Part shown: positions 11,992-24,360 of the stretch, piece after piece
How the letters are laid out: the number at the start of each line of letters is the position of its first letter
Numbering within the stretch: position 1 is the first letter of the stretch
From: Branchiostoma floridae
Lineage: Eukaryota > Chordata > Leptocardii > Amphioxiformes > Branchiostomatidae
DNA length: 64,000 nucleotides
Assembly (NCBI RefSeq): GCF_000003815.2
Contig: NC_049990.1
Coordinates: 5,864,635-5,928,634 of the forward strand
Direction of reading: 5' to 3'
Notes under the pieces: model-generated
What the model was told of the DNA's origin: nothing
Seen by the model: only the letters and a program-made list of their open reading frames with translations
Database searches by the model: none
Program-made: the position numbers and the translations under genes

Positions 11992-13831
11992 TCGCACAGT
12001 GATAGTGCTTGGTAAACAACCCCTCAAAATCGCTTTCTTTCTGCTCAGAACCTCTCACTACTATGGTAATAGGCCAAAGAAGTTTTGGGGCCATTTTTCC
12101 AGATTATGGCATGTCGAAAAAAATGGAAATTAGCCCAACTGGTAGCATTCCTTTCCTATTCCTCTCACGGACAACTTGTGCGACACCCCTGACGATTCCA
12201 CGCGGAGCCTTGGACCTGCAGGACCCAACCCATTGCCATTACATCATCTATTTACATCAGATTCTTCAGCAGGATGATTGATATGCTTTATTAAAGTATT
12301 AGCTAGCACTATTCCTGGAAGATTTGAAATCCTTGATGGAGGGAGAAGTAAATTCTCGTCTCCTAGGTTATTGACATCGAGGAGTTGAAATTTATGCACC
12401 CGTGTTGCTCATGATAATCTTTCAGAATATTGAAATATTGAAATATTTTTTTAAATATTCTAAACAACAACGACGGATCATATTACCAAACATTTTTATA
12501 CAAAGGTATTACAAAATTGCCGTTTGATGTCTCTAACATAATTTATTTCGTTACGTTTTCCATGATCCCTAAAATGTATGGATGATTTCGTGCACTATAT
12601 GTTTACGAAATCACTGTGAAAGGAATACAGCTTGTATAAAACGTCACCTTTTAGCATTATAATAGCCTTTAAGACTGTCCCTTTGAAATATGCCATCATG
12701 CCATACAGGAGCCACATAATTACAGAACCACATCCTCCGGATCGCGGATGAAAAGAAAACTATAAGTAATCTTAAAGACAAGTTGTTTTGTGAGACATTT
12801 TGAAAGATTATCCATAAAGAGTGGCTTGGATTGAATTACCAGTTGTTTGTCAAACTGCCAAAGACTTTTCTGGTTATGGTATTTCATATCGGCACGCCCA
12901 AATGTTATCCCCATGGCCTGATGATGGTGCCATCTATTATCGAGGCTGTGACCTTATCTAGGGTGACCTGTGTGTTCTTGAAGGTAATTTTCCCAGAACT
13001 CCTATCATTATGTCAATTTATGGGCCATGCAGGCAACGGTGGTCTTCCATAACGGCGCTACCGATTCTGCAGTGGAATATTAAGGGTACCAATAACTATT
13101 CATAACATAAAACAATAAAATAGACTAGAATAAATGCTATAAATTCCAGTAACACCTAATTTCTTTAGCATTAGGACTCAATTTACAATGCGGCGTAAGA
13201 CTGCTTTTAATTTGTCATATTTGTTTTCAACAATAAACCAGTTTACTGTACGTATTACTGCTAGTATTACTACTACTAATGTTTCTCTCGTATGGGTACC
13301 TGACTCTTCCATTAAACTAGTCCAATTGAAAGTTAGCGTTGCTATTCAATTGTAAAGGTCCTCTCAAAGTTGCAGGGAATATTTTCGTCAAGCACTAGCC
13401 TCGTATGAAATTTAGAACATTCATGATATCAAAATAGAAATAGAGAGATATCAGTATTTGATCCTTCTATGCTACATCAAAATGTATACATACACCTTTC
13501 AGAATTCTGACTTCCACGTTTGCTAATACATTTGGACAAATGAGACGTAAAGCGATCTGTGTATGGATTTATCTTCAAGTGGAAAAATGACCTCTGCCAG
13601 GCATTAGTCATTGAGTGGCCTCTTCGCACAGCATAATTGCTGAGGAGTGCATAAAGTATTCATGAGCATGGCCCATACAGCCTGGCTGTTATGACCAACC
13701 CTCCCATTGTCAAGGCCGAGATTCATAAGAAGGGCTTTTATATGGCTTCCCTGACTTTGCATGATGTACAAAATGACCAATAAACTGGTGGACGTACCGA
13801 CTGATAAGTCTCTAATACCGGCTAAAAAAAG
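11992..13831. other. Non-coding stretch, nothing recognised
   Basis: AT-rich, with no supported gene. It includes a low-complexity AATATTGAAATATT tract near 12425. Confidence 0.4.
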
Positions 13832-14085
13832 CACAAGAAACAGCCATGTCCTCAAGTACCAGAGGTACCAACCTAGTATTTTTTCAGAACTATCGTAGAG
13901 TGGAATCTGTTATCACCAAGCACAGTAGGGGCATCTTCTCTGGTTAGTTTTAGAGATTGCTTGCAGATGGATGTACAAAAGTTAGGTGTGACAGGTCGTT
14001 CAGTGTAATATAACCAGCTGCTGCCGCACCGCGAAGCTGGTGTGATACGCCGAAGGGCGGCTATACCGGCTATATAGATACAGAT
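13832..14085 (+). mobile_element. LINE 3' end, copy A (5' truncated)
   Basis: The last part of a non-LTR retrotransposon ORF2 followed by its 3' UTR. The frame ends ...LGVTGRSV with a TAA stop near 14010. The UTR closes with CCGGCTATATAGATACAGAT. Copies B (52766-53049) and C (54931-55053) share this tail. Copy A has a small internal deletion next to the CAGAACTATCGTAGAGTGGA motif, whose translation in copy B (PRTI.EWN) is the usual C-terminal signature of many LINE reverse transcriptase proteins. Confidence 0.75.
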
Positions 14086-14818
14086 TCCCTGTTTGTGAAG
14101 ACATGTTGTTCATCCGTTTGAAATACCTCCGCAATTTTGTCTGAACATTACCGGATCTTTGCCGGGTGAATGCTCGTACTTAAATCAGGGTGCGTGATCT
14201 ACATGCGGCCTTGCAGCTATCGTTTTTCCATCCTACGTCGAGTTTAGGCAATGATAGATTTCCACGGTCACACGGTTACTATCGATTTATTACCGAACTA
14301 ATCAATTTATTTCACTTCAAACGCTTTGCAAGTTGCAGCAACCGTTACACTACCCACATAGGAGCTGTGAAACGTATTCTAGACTGATTCCTAAGATAGG
14401 TATGTACTTAAAAGTAAAGTCTTTTTTACTTTAAGAAAGGCATCAAGGCATTAACCGATCTTGACAGCCGACACACATCTTCGGTATTCCACACCCCACC
14501 ACAGAGAAAACTAATGTCGAACAAGATTTTTTTTTCTTACGGCAATAGGTTAGGCAAACTCTCGAGAAACGTAGCTGGGGGATGCAAAATGGATGTTCCG
14601 TTTGTTCCGCCAACGCCTGATAGTTATCAGCGTCCTGCGATGCGCACGGTACATCCTAGATTGCCAGCCCCCCTCCCCCGCACTGCCACAGGCCAGCTCT
14701 TTGTAGATGGAAACCTTGATATGGTGTTCAGAAAAAGACATTCAGCTGGTGTGACTGTGGAATAAACATTAGGCTTAGAAACTTCATGGCTCAGAGGAAA
14801 CTAAATGTTACTCCTCCC
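14086..14818. other. Non-coding stretch, nothing recognised
   Basis: No supported gene. An 83-codon frame at 14514-14765 has no recognisable domain. Confidence 0.4.
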
Positions 14819-14821
14819 TTA

Positions 14822-15029
14822 GGGCGTAGTCACATAGGTCGTGCGATCGTCGTACGATCGCTATCTTCGGGTATTTTGGAGGATAAAAACGTACGTCTCC
14901 AGTTTACCTGTCTTGTTACACAAAATTCTGTTTTAGATCCATGTCGGTGGTTGGTTCTGTCACAGCCTGCTTGAAAATCCTATGGCATCAAAATCGTACG
15001 ATGATCGCACGACCTTTGTGACCGCGCCC
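14822..15029. mobile_element. Harbinger-like MITE with TTA target duplication
   Basis: 208 bp with ~37-bp terminal inverted repeats: GGGCGTAGTCACATAGGTCG at the left and the reverse complement CGACCTTTGTGACCGCGCCC-like end at the right, continuing inward through GTGCGATC.TCGTACGAT. TTA flanks both ends (14819-14821 and 15030-15032). A 3-bp TWA duplication is characteristic of PIF/Harbinger. There is no internal coding capacity. Confidence 0.8.
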
Positions 15030-15032
15030 TTA

Positions 15033-17877
15033 ATTTACGCTTTAACCAATACCAGTCAGAGTTAAAGAGTCTGAGCTCAGAGAGTCGGGAATGTATTGGA
15101 TTGACTTGTCCTGAAACTACCTGTCCGGTCTGTTTGACTCAAGTTGAATAGTTGTAGTGAATACGTGCGTGACTAAACGAGCTTATGTGTAACACGGTCG
15201 ATTTGCAGACAAGGGTATCAATGTCAACTTTAAAGTACAACTTCATATTCGATGTAATCCCGAATTAGAGTCCACAACGTTGTCTTGTCTTGTTAAAGCT
15301 GTGAGTGCCGGCCGTATTTCTTCTAACCCTGGATGTTATCGACCTGTAACGGCCCCCGTTGCCTACGCAGTTTGGGGAATTCATGTCTAGACTAACTGCT
15401 GAGCCTTCCCACGTAAGATCAATCATCGGATTCGAAACTCTTTAAACTCTGCAAGGGTGAGTTCATTATCAAAGCGTTCCTGTCCACATGACTGCAGCTT
15501 AAAACTCTTGAAAGACATATAAATGTCGAAAGTGTGTCGCGCGCTCCCTGTAGAATGCAACTATGACATGAGCGAGCCATAGATCAAAAAGGACGTATCC
15601 CTCCACAGGGACGTTCGGACGCCCACGCACGCCTTCATACAGACAAGACACAACAACTTGTCTTCTTTCAGACGTCAACTCCGTTAGGAAAGCCTGAGAA
15701 GTACATCTTAATAGACCATGACTTGGCAGAATACCAAGATCTAAGACGAGCACACTCAAAGGCGTCCCATTTCAATTGCCAATCGACTGGGTTCCTTCTT
15801 CAAGCAAATCCTTTTCCCCACATTACGGAAGCCTCGATGGCAGCTATAAGAATCGGATGTCGTTCGGATTTATAGACAGAAATCATACAGACAACGTTTC
15901 GACCTTTTTTCTTGTCAGGACTGGGCGTCTTAGGACGGCTGTACGTTTGAGATTACGGCAGAATTATGTCTGCATTGTCAAAGACAAAACGCCGCATCCA
16001 AAAGCCTATCAATAGCTTGTCGGACCATCGCAACAAAGGGCTCATTTGTTGAAAAGGACTCTCAAACTTCCCTGCGACAGATTATTCTTCAAACGATCTT
16101 CGCGGGTTAGATGGATGGACTCATGACGTTGAGAAGGGTCCATCGGTGGTTTAAATGATAGCCTCTCAGTGAGAAGCTCTCCTCAGGCTATTTGCCACAC
16201 TGTACAAACAAAGCAAAAGGTTTACTCAGTATTGCCCCCATCACCGGACACCCAAATGGCCTATCCAACAGAGAAGAAACCATCGCAGATAGCACAGGGT
16301 AAGAGGAAATCGCCATTACGGCTCCTTCAGGCATTCATTCTTCAGGAAGCAATCTGGGTAACAATCTCTGACCCCATTTTATTTCCTCTTTCTTGTTACT
16401 GCTACATATGGGGCTCCCGGTGGACCCGGAACTCGCGGAAATGAAGTGACGAAGCAGAATGGCAATTTGCGGTGTAGACGGCGTATTTTTCATGTTCCGC
16501 TAAATCTGGTCGGACATGAATCGTATGCCTGCAGGCCACTTGTTTACTTTAGACAGTCAATGATGTCATGTTCCATGTCTTTTCTTCCTAAGAACGATAA
16601 CACTTTGTGTAACTGACGTATACACCTTTCCAAAAAACATATTTTTGCTGATTTCTAAAGACGATCCTAAGTTACGTATGTGTGGTTACGTAATATGTCA
16701 AACGTTAATGGCTTTCTATATATATATAATAGAGAGTGACTTTCAAATGCAGTGTCAAAGATGATATGGTTTGAAGGTACTTATTTTCTTAGGCTCTCTT
16801 TAGTACTTGAATAAATAAATAAATAAATAAACTTGCCGGCAACCTTACATATAGCTCGCTACGATGGCAAGTCCAGCATTAACTTGTAAACGACTTCGTA
16901 GCACAAATTGAAAAGCAAACGTCTCCAACCATTTGTGTCAAACACACAAGAGCCCTTCAATGAGCTAGCCATGGTTCAATCATGAATTAGTAATCATCTA
17001 TCTCTCGTCCTTTTAAGGCATCGCTTTTTCGACTCGCCAAAATAGACTTCGCACAAAAAAACGTTAAGCTAGGATTTTCTGCTTCATTTATATCTGATAA
17101 TACGATGGATATCTATTTTGCGAACATTCGAATGGGTCGATTTTGTCTTCAAGCAAGACCATTATTATTGACTTGCAATGTGGGCATTTATATAGATGTG
17201 AGATTTATATAAGGCAGACATCGCAAGGGAATATGACCTTGAAGAAAGGATACGAACTGAAAAAAAGGGGACTTAAAACTCCATCTCTCTGCAAGGACGT
17301 TCAAGTTATTGACTAGGTACATCTTGTCCAATGTCAAATTACCAAAGTACGTAAACTTCGCAATTTCTTACTATAAATTCTAAATGATGTTTGAATAGTG
17401 ACAAAACTATGACTGTCACAGCAAGACGCGTACACATTGCGGATTGATAATAAAAAGTGAGTCATAAAAATGTCACAGAAATTACAGGTACTCGACACCT
17501 AATTTCATCTCCGTTGGACGCAAAACGCTTTTGGCGGAATCAGCAACAACGAAATTGGATTGTGTCAGTAGCGAATACTGAAGATGAACTGCCAGGAAAT
17601 GTCGCATTACTTCACGGAAACAGCTTTCTTCCGTAAATGTAATAAAGCACTTAGCTGGAATATAAGGCCTCGAGGCATGTCTGCGTCGGGAACGTTGTCT
17701 GTAGGGAGCTTTACGTTCTGCATTCATTCCAAAGTGTCATGAATAGTTAGGCTCTCATAGACAGGATAAAGCCAAACGGAAGTAACAGGAACAGACACAT
17801 ATAATATTAGCTGCATTTGTTACATATTGTAGCTGACAACTGAATGTATATACTTAAAGCACAATTCGTATTCTAAC
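15033..17877. other. Non-coding stretch; 3' flank or intron side of the HS6ST N-terminal exon
   Basis: On the minus strand this is the DNA directly after the donor site of the N-terminal HS6ST exon, so it should be intron. I looked here and down to position 1 for an HS6ST C-terminal exon and found none. It contains an (AAAT)n tract at 16809-16831. Confidence 0.5.
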
Positions 17878-18395
17878 CTTCGTTTCTTGGGCTGTTTTTC
17901 CTTCTTGTCCATCATGTCGGGAACGCAGTCCTTCAGCTCCGTCCAGTCGGCGTGCAGCCCGCACGACCAGCCCGTGGAGAACCGGGAGAACAGCCAGATG
18001 TCCCGGTCGGTGCCTGGCCGGTAGCACTGGCACCTCTTCTGCCCTCGCCGGCACTGGCACGGTCTCTCCAAGTCCATGTTGGTCACAAGCTGGCGACCGA
18101 AGCTGGTTCCGCCGGTCTTCTGCATGTGCAGGAAGACTATCACGTCGGTTCCTGAGATGTTGAAGTCCAAATCTCTCTCCAAGGTAGACGGGCGGAACGT
18201 GTACTTCTTCTGTGGCAGGTCCCTGGCGTGCCGGTGCGATACGGCATGGTTGTTCCGGTCTCCGCTATTGGTAAGAAGGAAGTTGTCTGACTGGTTCATG
18301 CAGGAGTTGTCCATGCAAGTGTAGAAGGCTAACAGTCCGATGGCAAGCAGGCCCAGCCCGGTACCCACTGCCGTCTTCCACCACGGTGCCTCCAT
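17878..18395 (-). CDS. HS6ST: Heparan sulfate 6-O-sulfotransferase, N-terminal coding exon
   Basis: Moves sulfate from PAPS to the 6-O position of glucosamine in heparan sulfate, in the Golgi. The start is the ATG at 18395 (A at -3, G at +4). The open frame continues 22 codons further upstream but only to a TTG. Seen from the ATG: a short cytoplasmic tail, a single membrane segment at about residues 9-26 (type II anchor), a stem with an NIS glycosylation site at 79, then VIVFLHMQKTGGTSFGRQLV with the P-loop-like 5'-phosphosulfate site at about 92-101, a Cys-rich CQCRRGQKRCQCYRPG block, and GWSCGLHADWTEL, whose His (about 148) is probably the catalytic base known in this family. The exon closes at 17878 with two bases of a codon before donor GTTAGA. 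The matching C-terminal exon should lie at lower coordinates but is not there; a phase-compatible one lies at 23722-24331, on the wrong side. Confidence 0.93.
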
Positions 18396-18699
18396 CCTCG
18401 AAGAACCTCCCCTACCGCCGGTTATCTCCACCAATACGAGTGACGAGGTTTTCACCGCCAATTTCTTACCGCGGCGCTAGCGACGACGTGCTCCACAGGA
18501 CTAGTAGCCGCAGAAAACCCGCCACCCTGTCTTGCATCTGCTTGGGCTGGAAGTCTAAGCCGCATGCACACATGACATCCACGCACGGCCGTGCCAGGAT
18601 AGGGAGTGAGTGATTTCGAGAACCCGACCATCCGCTGGAGTTATGAGTCTGCAAGTGGCGCTGACTGTCCTATCGCTGCAGGAGAGAGCTTTGTCTCCG

Positions 18700-18704
18700 A
18701 TTGG
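18700..18704 (-). promoter_or_regulatory. CCAAT box, possible HS6ST promoter element
   Basis: On the minus strand the sequence reads CTGACCAATCGG, about 305 bases before the HS6ST ATG and in a GC-richer stretch than its surroundings. This matches the NF-Y consensus, but a motif this short can occur by chance. No TATA box was identified at a fitting distance. Confidence 0.3.
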
Positions 18705-18719
18705 TCAGGGCTAAGAGTC

Positions 18720-21700
18720 ATTACCATATGCGTATGAAAGGATTCTTCCCTGCGCTTGAATCCCCTTCTATATTTGTCCGCGGCTTTGCCAGTGAATCAA
18801 TCAACGAATCATTAAAGATGATAATGAGGGCGGTCCACTGATGATTAAGGGGGTGTGGGAGCTGATGTTCCAGATGATAGGCAATTACATGATAAATTAC
18901 ATGTTGTCGCGGTGAAAAATACCTTGGTAACGCACCGTTTGAATTGCTTCAGGTGAGAACCAGAAAGGAATCTTCGCTTGGTCCTTTGTGGTGTGGCTAA
19001 TGATGTGGATCTTCACCAAGGCCAGATCATTAAAAGAAAAGGGGCGTGACTGTTGACCCCCTGGAAGCCCCTGCAAACCAGATGAGCAAAGAATAAACCT
19101 ATTATACGCTGATGAAATGACTGATGCAGCCGTAAGAGATAGAGTTACTTACTATTATGGTAATCACAATCATCATGATTGTTATCATGGCTCTCATGAA
19201 TTTTTTAAAGAACGATGTATCATGTCCATTTTGTGTTTGCTTAATCAATAATTGAATGCCAGTGATCAATGAATAAATTGCCACGAAAATCAACCACGCG
19301 GAAAGTTTGCGTTAGCGTATGCTTGCCTTGAATGTATCCAAGGTACACTCTGTATAAGGATAAAGCGCATAAAATCTCTACAATTGAATGTAATTATACT
19401 TATCCAGAAATAGCAGTGTCCCTATTTGTCCAAGGATTAGCCAACAGAGACGCAGGGACACTTGTTTTCTTAAGTGTTCGGTATACAGTATGCATAGACT
19501 AGCTAGGAGACATTCTTATAGTCTAGTTTTTAGCAGAAGTTTCTCAGCGATTGTCAACGCAGAACTAGAATTGCAACCAGTTCCACCATTGTTCTAATGC
19601 GATGCCCCAGTGACAAACGGCTGTAACGCCCGCAAACCTGTCTTTGTCCAACTGTACTTTCGATAAGGTCCCTTCTGTTTCAAACCTGGAGGATGGGGCC
19701 ATTTTTTGTTGGTGAATCATAGTGTACGTGTGCAGCCATCAGTACAAGTAGTGGAATGACTGCAGCCCGACGAAATCCCCGTGTCTACTTGTATGCTGTT
19801 AGTACACTTGGAGCTTCTGTATTCTATTACTACATGTACTAGCATTAGGATGCAGAGGCAATGGGCTCAAGCTCTCTCACACTGGCAATGTCTGACTGTC
19901 AGCTCACTCGGATCGGATCAATTTCGCACTCCCGGAAAGTAAAGACATTTACAGATTCTTAACCTGCTTTTTCGAGCAAATGTAGGGTCCAAGTTTTCTA
20001 TTACACTAAGATTATGGTTCCGATGCACACAGGTTCATATGAAATATGTTAAATGACTTGGGCATGCCTTGAAAGCGAAAACTCTATGGCTTGTGCACGT
20101 GAGTCATGTGCAACTACAAAGGTGAAATGGGGAGGGGCGCCATTCTTTAGAGTTCTGAACTACGATTTATGTTTTTTTTTCTGAATATGTAAACGTGCAC
20201 TCTTCTAGAAACGTGGAGAGAAGCAAAAGATGAAGTCAAATTAATGTAACTATCGTCTACTTTACCGTTCAACTTTCTAAGCCCCTTGCTTCTAGCTTCT
20301 GCCTGGCCACAGTGACATCTTTGTGGTAGAAGGATACGGACGGAGTAGGAAGCATGTAAATCAGACGACCCAACTTGTGACTAGTCTCGTTCCCAAGACC
20401 CAATCCATTTTCATAAATTTAACGGATTAAGAAGTGGCACTGGGCTTTGTGTGTTTTCTGTCGTTTATGTCTGTCAAAAAAGCTTTCTTTCTTTTCTTTC
20501 ACTTAAAGGATGCCTCGATCAGTTTTGGATACAGGAATACTGCCCGTATATACAGGGTCGAAGTTCTTAACAAATTTTCCATGGACCTCGTCAGCAGGTG
20601 CCGCTAACGTTAACGTAACCTTACCTTTCATGTGCGTGGGGTATTTTGTGTAGTTAACTGTTAACGTTAACACTGGCTATTCTTAAATATACTTTCGGTC
20701 AGTGTTAACCACGTGTCAGTGTACTCTAACCAAACTACTATGTGTTAAAGTCTCTTTAGAAAAGTACAAAATAAATCTTACTACTTTTCAGTCATATTAA
20801 GTAATTGAAAACAGCAAACATGATAAGGTTCACAACCTGTATTAGGGCATGGTTTATTATTCAATTGATCTGATGTTAAACTAAATCCAAGTACTCATTC
20901 TATCAACACTAATGATTACATTATATAACAGTTTTATAAGTTATGAACCTGTTGGCATAAACATATAAAAATATAACCATAACATGACAACAACAAAGGC
21001 GAACAACTACATTGTAGTTCTTCTTAATAGACGATTAGAAGGTGATTCCTTCCCAAATTAACTCAGCACCAAAAAAATGAAAAGGTGACAGTAACGATAT
21101 TACAAAACATTGTTTTTCTATGCTTCAAAGAAATGGTATAAAACTATACTTAGTTATGTTTCTTTATTTTGAGGTGTGGGTATTGATCATCTGGAGAGCA
21201 TACAATGTAACTCTCCACCTAACAGAAGAATTAGCAACAACGTTACAGTCTAAACTTGAACATTTTGCCACAAGTCTGTATCATTGCAAAACTCACGACA
21301 TTACTTATAAGTCAGATTTAACATTGTTTTTGCAACAAATAGTGTTAATTTTGACATCATGATGCTTCTAATATTAGTAATAACAATATACATAACATCC
21401 ATGTAACATAACATCAAATATATGATTCTTGTATCTATATCTGGCATTGCCAACAAAATATGGCGGTTTTAATGAAAATTATAATTGTCCTCTGTCACAG
21501 AGTATTAGATGTCATAACGTCATCCTTGATAATGGAAAACTGGAAAACTAAACTTACATTTTTATCTAGCCTGATAAATAACAATAAGCATAGCCTGCAA
21601 ATGAGGTAAAAGTGAATTCTGCTAATACACTCTCTTCTTGTATCTATAATTGTTAAAACTTAGCTTTTACTACAAATAAATAAATCTATTGGTCAGTACT

Positions 21701-23721
21701 ATTAGGATTTCAACTATACTAAACTCATATGCATACGATATGAACACTATCTACACTGTCAGGTACCGTGGTTAGAACAAACTTTTAACTCTTTTCTTTG
21801 CTTTCCATATGGCTCAGTTTTTTTTTTTTACAAAAGTATACACTATATTTACATTTCTCTCGATAATATAAGCAACGCATGCCTTGCCACAAGAACTTTG
21901 ACATGATATACCCTTACGATATGGATTTAAGCTCCATCATATTGATGAGAAGTTTCATGATTTCTTGATGCTCAAAATCCTTCAGAATGACAGAAGTATA
22001 ATTTTGTTTGAGATGTATGTACTACATTATTAGGTTGAGAAGTTGTCTGGGTAAACATAAATAGTTGGTCCTTTCAATGCATGTCTATATGTTAATGTTT
22101 GAAAAAGAATCTGCAACATACTTACAGTTAGGTACTAGTAAGTAAAAACATGTTTGCAATAAGTTAACTTTATCAATTTTAGCACACAATCTGTATTCTG
22201 ATGTAAAATATCTAACTATCTAACAAATGTGCTTGTTTACATGTTACTTAACACATTTATACAGAAATAAGTTATACTGAATTTTGTGACAAACTCCATA
22301 ACTGCTTTGCCAAAGTAGTTTTGGAGTTTGTCACAAAATTCAAAGTTTGGAATATGCCTTCTATCTTCTACTGTTTTTGTTTTTTCAGGTGCTGTCATCA
22401 GTAAATACAGGTGGGCAAAAGGTATTTATAACATTAAAAAAGCTGGGAACTGGCCAATGGATACTGTTAAACACTATGGATACTTTCTTAACAAAGATAT
22501 GCTTGGAAATTATTTTAAAAAACCCAACTAATTATCAAAAACAAACCAAAAATAAAAATCTGGCAGACAATGAACATCTAAGACATTGCCATTGACAGGA
22601 AACGTTGTTGGATATTACTGTGTGTTATCATTGGTCAGGAGTATCATTTCTTTATATTGACATATATAACTACAGAAACACAGACTTATCATTGCCTCTT
22701 GATACAAGGGAATGATCAAACAAAGTCAACATCATTGTACATTGATATTAAATGCATTCTGTGTCATTGTTGCATGGTGGGATGTTGTATAGCTTCTGTA
22801 CAAGGTGGGGTTTTGAAAGTTTCTACAGTTTATCTTGTATCAAATGTGCTTAACAATGAGAGCACTTCACAGCTGCCAAGGTGGTGTGATGATTTTGTTC
22901 AGCTGCCAAGACTTTGAAAAGTCTGCACAGGGTGCCACAAACTATGACATCATACAGGTGTTGCGTAAAAGAATAGAACTGTTTTGGGTATAGGTTGTCC
23001 TCATTGTTTTAGCTTGATGATAATTGTGACCTTCACAGCCTTATGTCCCCCATGGGACAAGGAGGATAAGTATGTTAGTGAGACATTCTCCCATTTTGCA
23101 TTACTGTAGTTTTACAAAGTGGACAAGTATCTTAGTATGACAGTCTACCATTTTTAAGTATGTTGTTTCACTGAGGAATTTCAGCAACATTTGATAACTT
23201 ATTTGCTGTGAGTCTTTCTGAGCATCATTACCAGAAAAGGTGGGAGGACGGCTAAGGAAATCAATTTGAGTTCAGATGCCATTCCTAAAATCCAGTTTGC
23301 ATTGCCTTTGGAAGCACAGGGGGCTTCTGACATCAAGCTGGCAGTGCAGGAAAGGTTGTCATTTATGTGTACCACTTTACAGCATCAGCTGTATTGTTCC
23401 ATGTCCATGTCTGTATCTAGGTATGTATGTATGTATCTAGGAATGTAAGTATGTACAATTTGTGTAATGCAACATCTTTAGACAATGCTTCTACCGTGCT
23501 CCATTCGATGGCCAAAAGTCTATGCTAGCAGGAAGTCGATGTTATTGTTTCCCAATTAGCTGTGATGATCCTTGAGTAAGGGGTCAGGTAGATATGGTAA
23601 TATAGCATCGTCACAAGCTCGAAAATGTCTCCCATTTTTTATGTGGCAGCTGGCAATGGATCATTGATTTACAGGTGATAACAGATTATGCATGATCCTA
23701 GAAACTTCGAAAGGAAGACTA
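18720..23721. other. AT-rich spacer between the two HS6ST exons
   Basis: About 5 kb, strongly AT-rich from 20.7 to 23.5 kb. If the two exons belong to different genes, this holds the 3' UTR of the upstream gene (below 23722) and the promoter and 5' UTR of the downstream one (above 18395). No polyadenylation signal (TTTATT on the plus strand) was found within a few hundred bases of the stop; candidates lie near 21165 and 20853. Paired TTAACGTTAAC palindromes occur near 20610 and 20660. No other gene is recognised. Confidence 0.5.
22279..22341. repeat. Perfect 20-bp hairpin, 23-base loop
   Basis: GAATTTTGTGACAAACTCCA at 22279-22298 is the exact reverse complement of 22322-22341. It lies in the AT-rich spacer, possibly inside a long 3' UTR. 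It may be a remnant of a fold-back element. Confidence 0.8.
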
Positions 23722-24331
23722 TCACCAGTTGGCCACTGCCTCATCTACATAATCATAGTAGTCTGGGTCATGCTGCTTAAGCCGCTCTAGTCTCTGTAAA
23801 AATAAGTCTTTGGCATAGTCATAAAGTTCAATGTCAAGAGCGTTCAGTTCTTCTACTTTCCTCTTTTGTGTCTCTGTGATGGGCGTCTTGCCTGCTGTGG
23901 TGCCGTTGACTTGCTCAAAAGATTCTATAAACTTGAGCTTAAAGGTCCTTTCAAACATGTACTGACTTTTCTTCTGGAATTCCGTGAGGCCAAAGAAAGC
24001 CATCCGTCTGAGATTGGTCTTCGCGCTCCCCAGAAGAATGCGGTTTCTTTGCTCTTGACCTACGTGGGATGTATTGTAGCAGCCGACAAGGCTTAAGTCT
24101 GCAAGCATGCGGGTCTGACGATTATTTGCAAGGTTCCACGGGCAATCTGTGAACTCGTCCAACTCAACACCAACCCAGTTGTCGTCAAAACAAGATGGCA
24201 GCTCCTTTTCTGATGGCATCTTCCCGTCGCACATGTGCCGAGAAGTTTTCCAGGTGGCACCCCGCTGCACGTGACGCCACTCGCTCAGGTATCTGGCTAC
24301 AGGTTCTCGCAGCATGGTGATGTAGAAATAC
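23722..24331 (-). CDS. HS6ST: Heparan sulfate 6-O-sulfotransferase, C-terminal coding exon
   Basis: Encodes the second half of an HS6ST and ends with a TGA stop at 23724-23722. The acceptor TTTGCCACAG is at 24332-24333, and the first exon base completes an AG|G arginine codon. Numbered on a joined 375-residue protein, it covers residues 173-375. Seen: YFYITMLREPVARYLSEW (3'-phosphate-binding Arg about 181 and Ser about 189), the family hallmark WRHVQRGATWKTS, then NLANNRQTRMLADLSLVGCY, RRMAFFGLTEFQ and LYDYAKDLF. Glycosylation sites are NTS at 259 and NGT at 315. It ends ...VANW, similar to vertebrate HS6ST ends. There is no frameshift or internal stop, and the splice site is intact, so it is not a retrocopy. 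Its N-terminal exon should lie above 24331 but none was found up to 64000. Confidence 0.94.
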
Positions 24332-24360
24332 CTGTGGCAAATACACAATAGATATGTTAG
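24332..24360 (-). promoter_or_regulatory. Splice acceptor and branch point of the HS6ST C-terminal exon
   Basis: Read on the minus strand: GCTAACATATCTATTGTGTA then TTTGCCACAG before the exon. CTAAC (branch A at 24357) sits 25 bases from the AG, a normal distance. This supports genuine splicing from an upstream exon. Confidence 0.75.

Noticed and set aside
17854-18324. Other open frames overlapping the HS6ST N-terminal exon
   Set aside because: Shadow frames caused by GC-rich coding sequence. Only the frame with the sulfotransferase motifs is real.
18396-18461. 22-codon upstream extension of HS6ST
   Set aside because: It starts at TTG, not ATG, and the ATG at 18395 has a good initiation context.
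18466-18654. An upstream open frame ending four bases before the extended HS6ST frame
   Set aside because: Its first codon is also TTG, and the 5' UTR extent is unknown, so a regulatory uORF cannot be claimed.
23722-24348. C-terminal HS6ST exon as a processed pseudogene
   Set aside because: It has an intact acceptor, a branch point, the full frame and the normal stop; a retrocopy would include exon 1 sequence joined to it.
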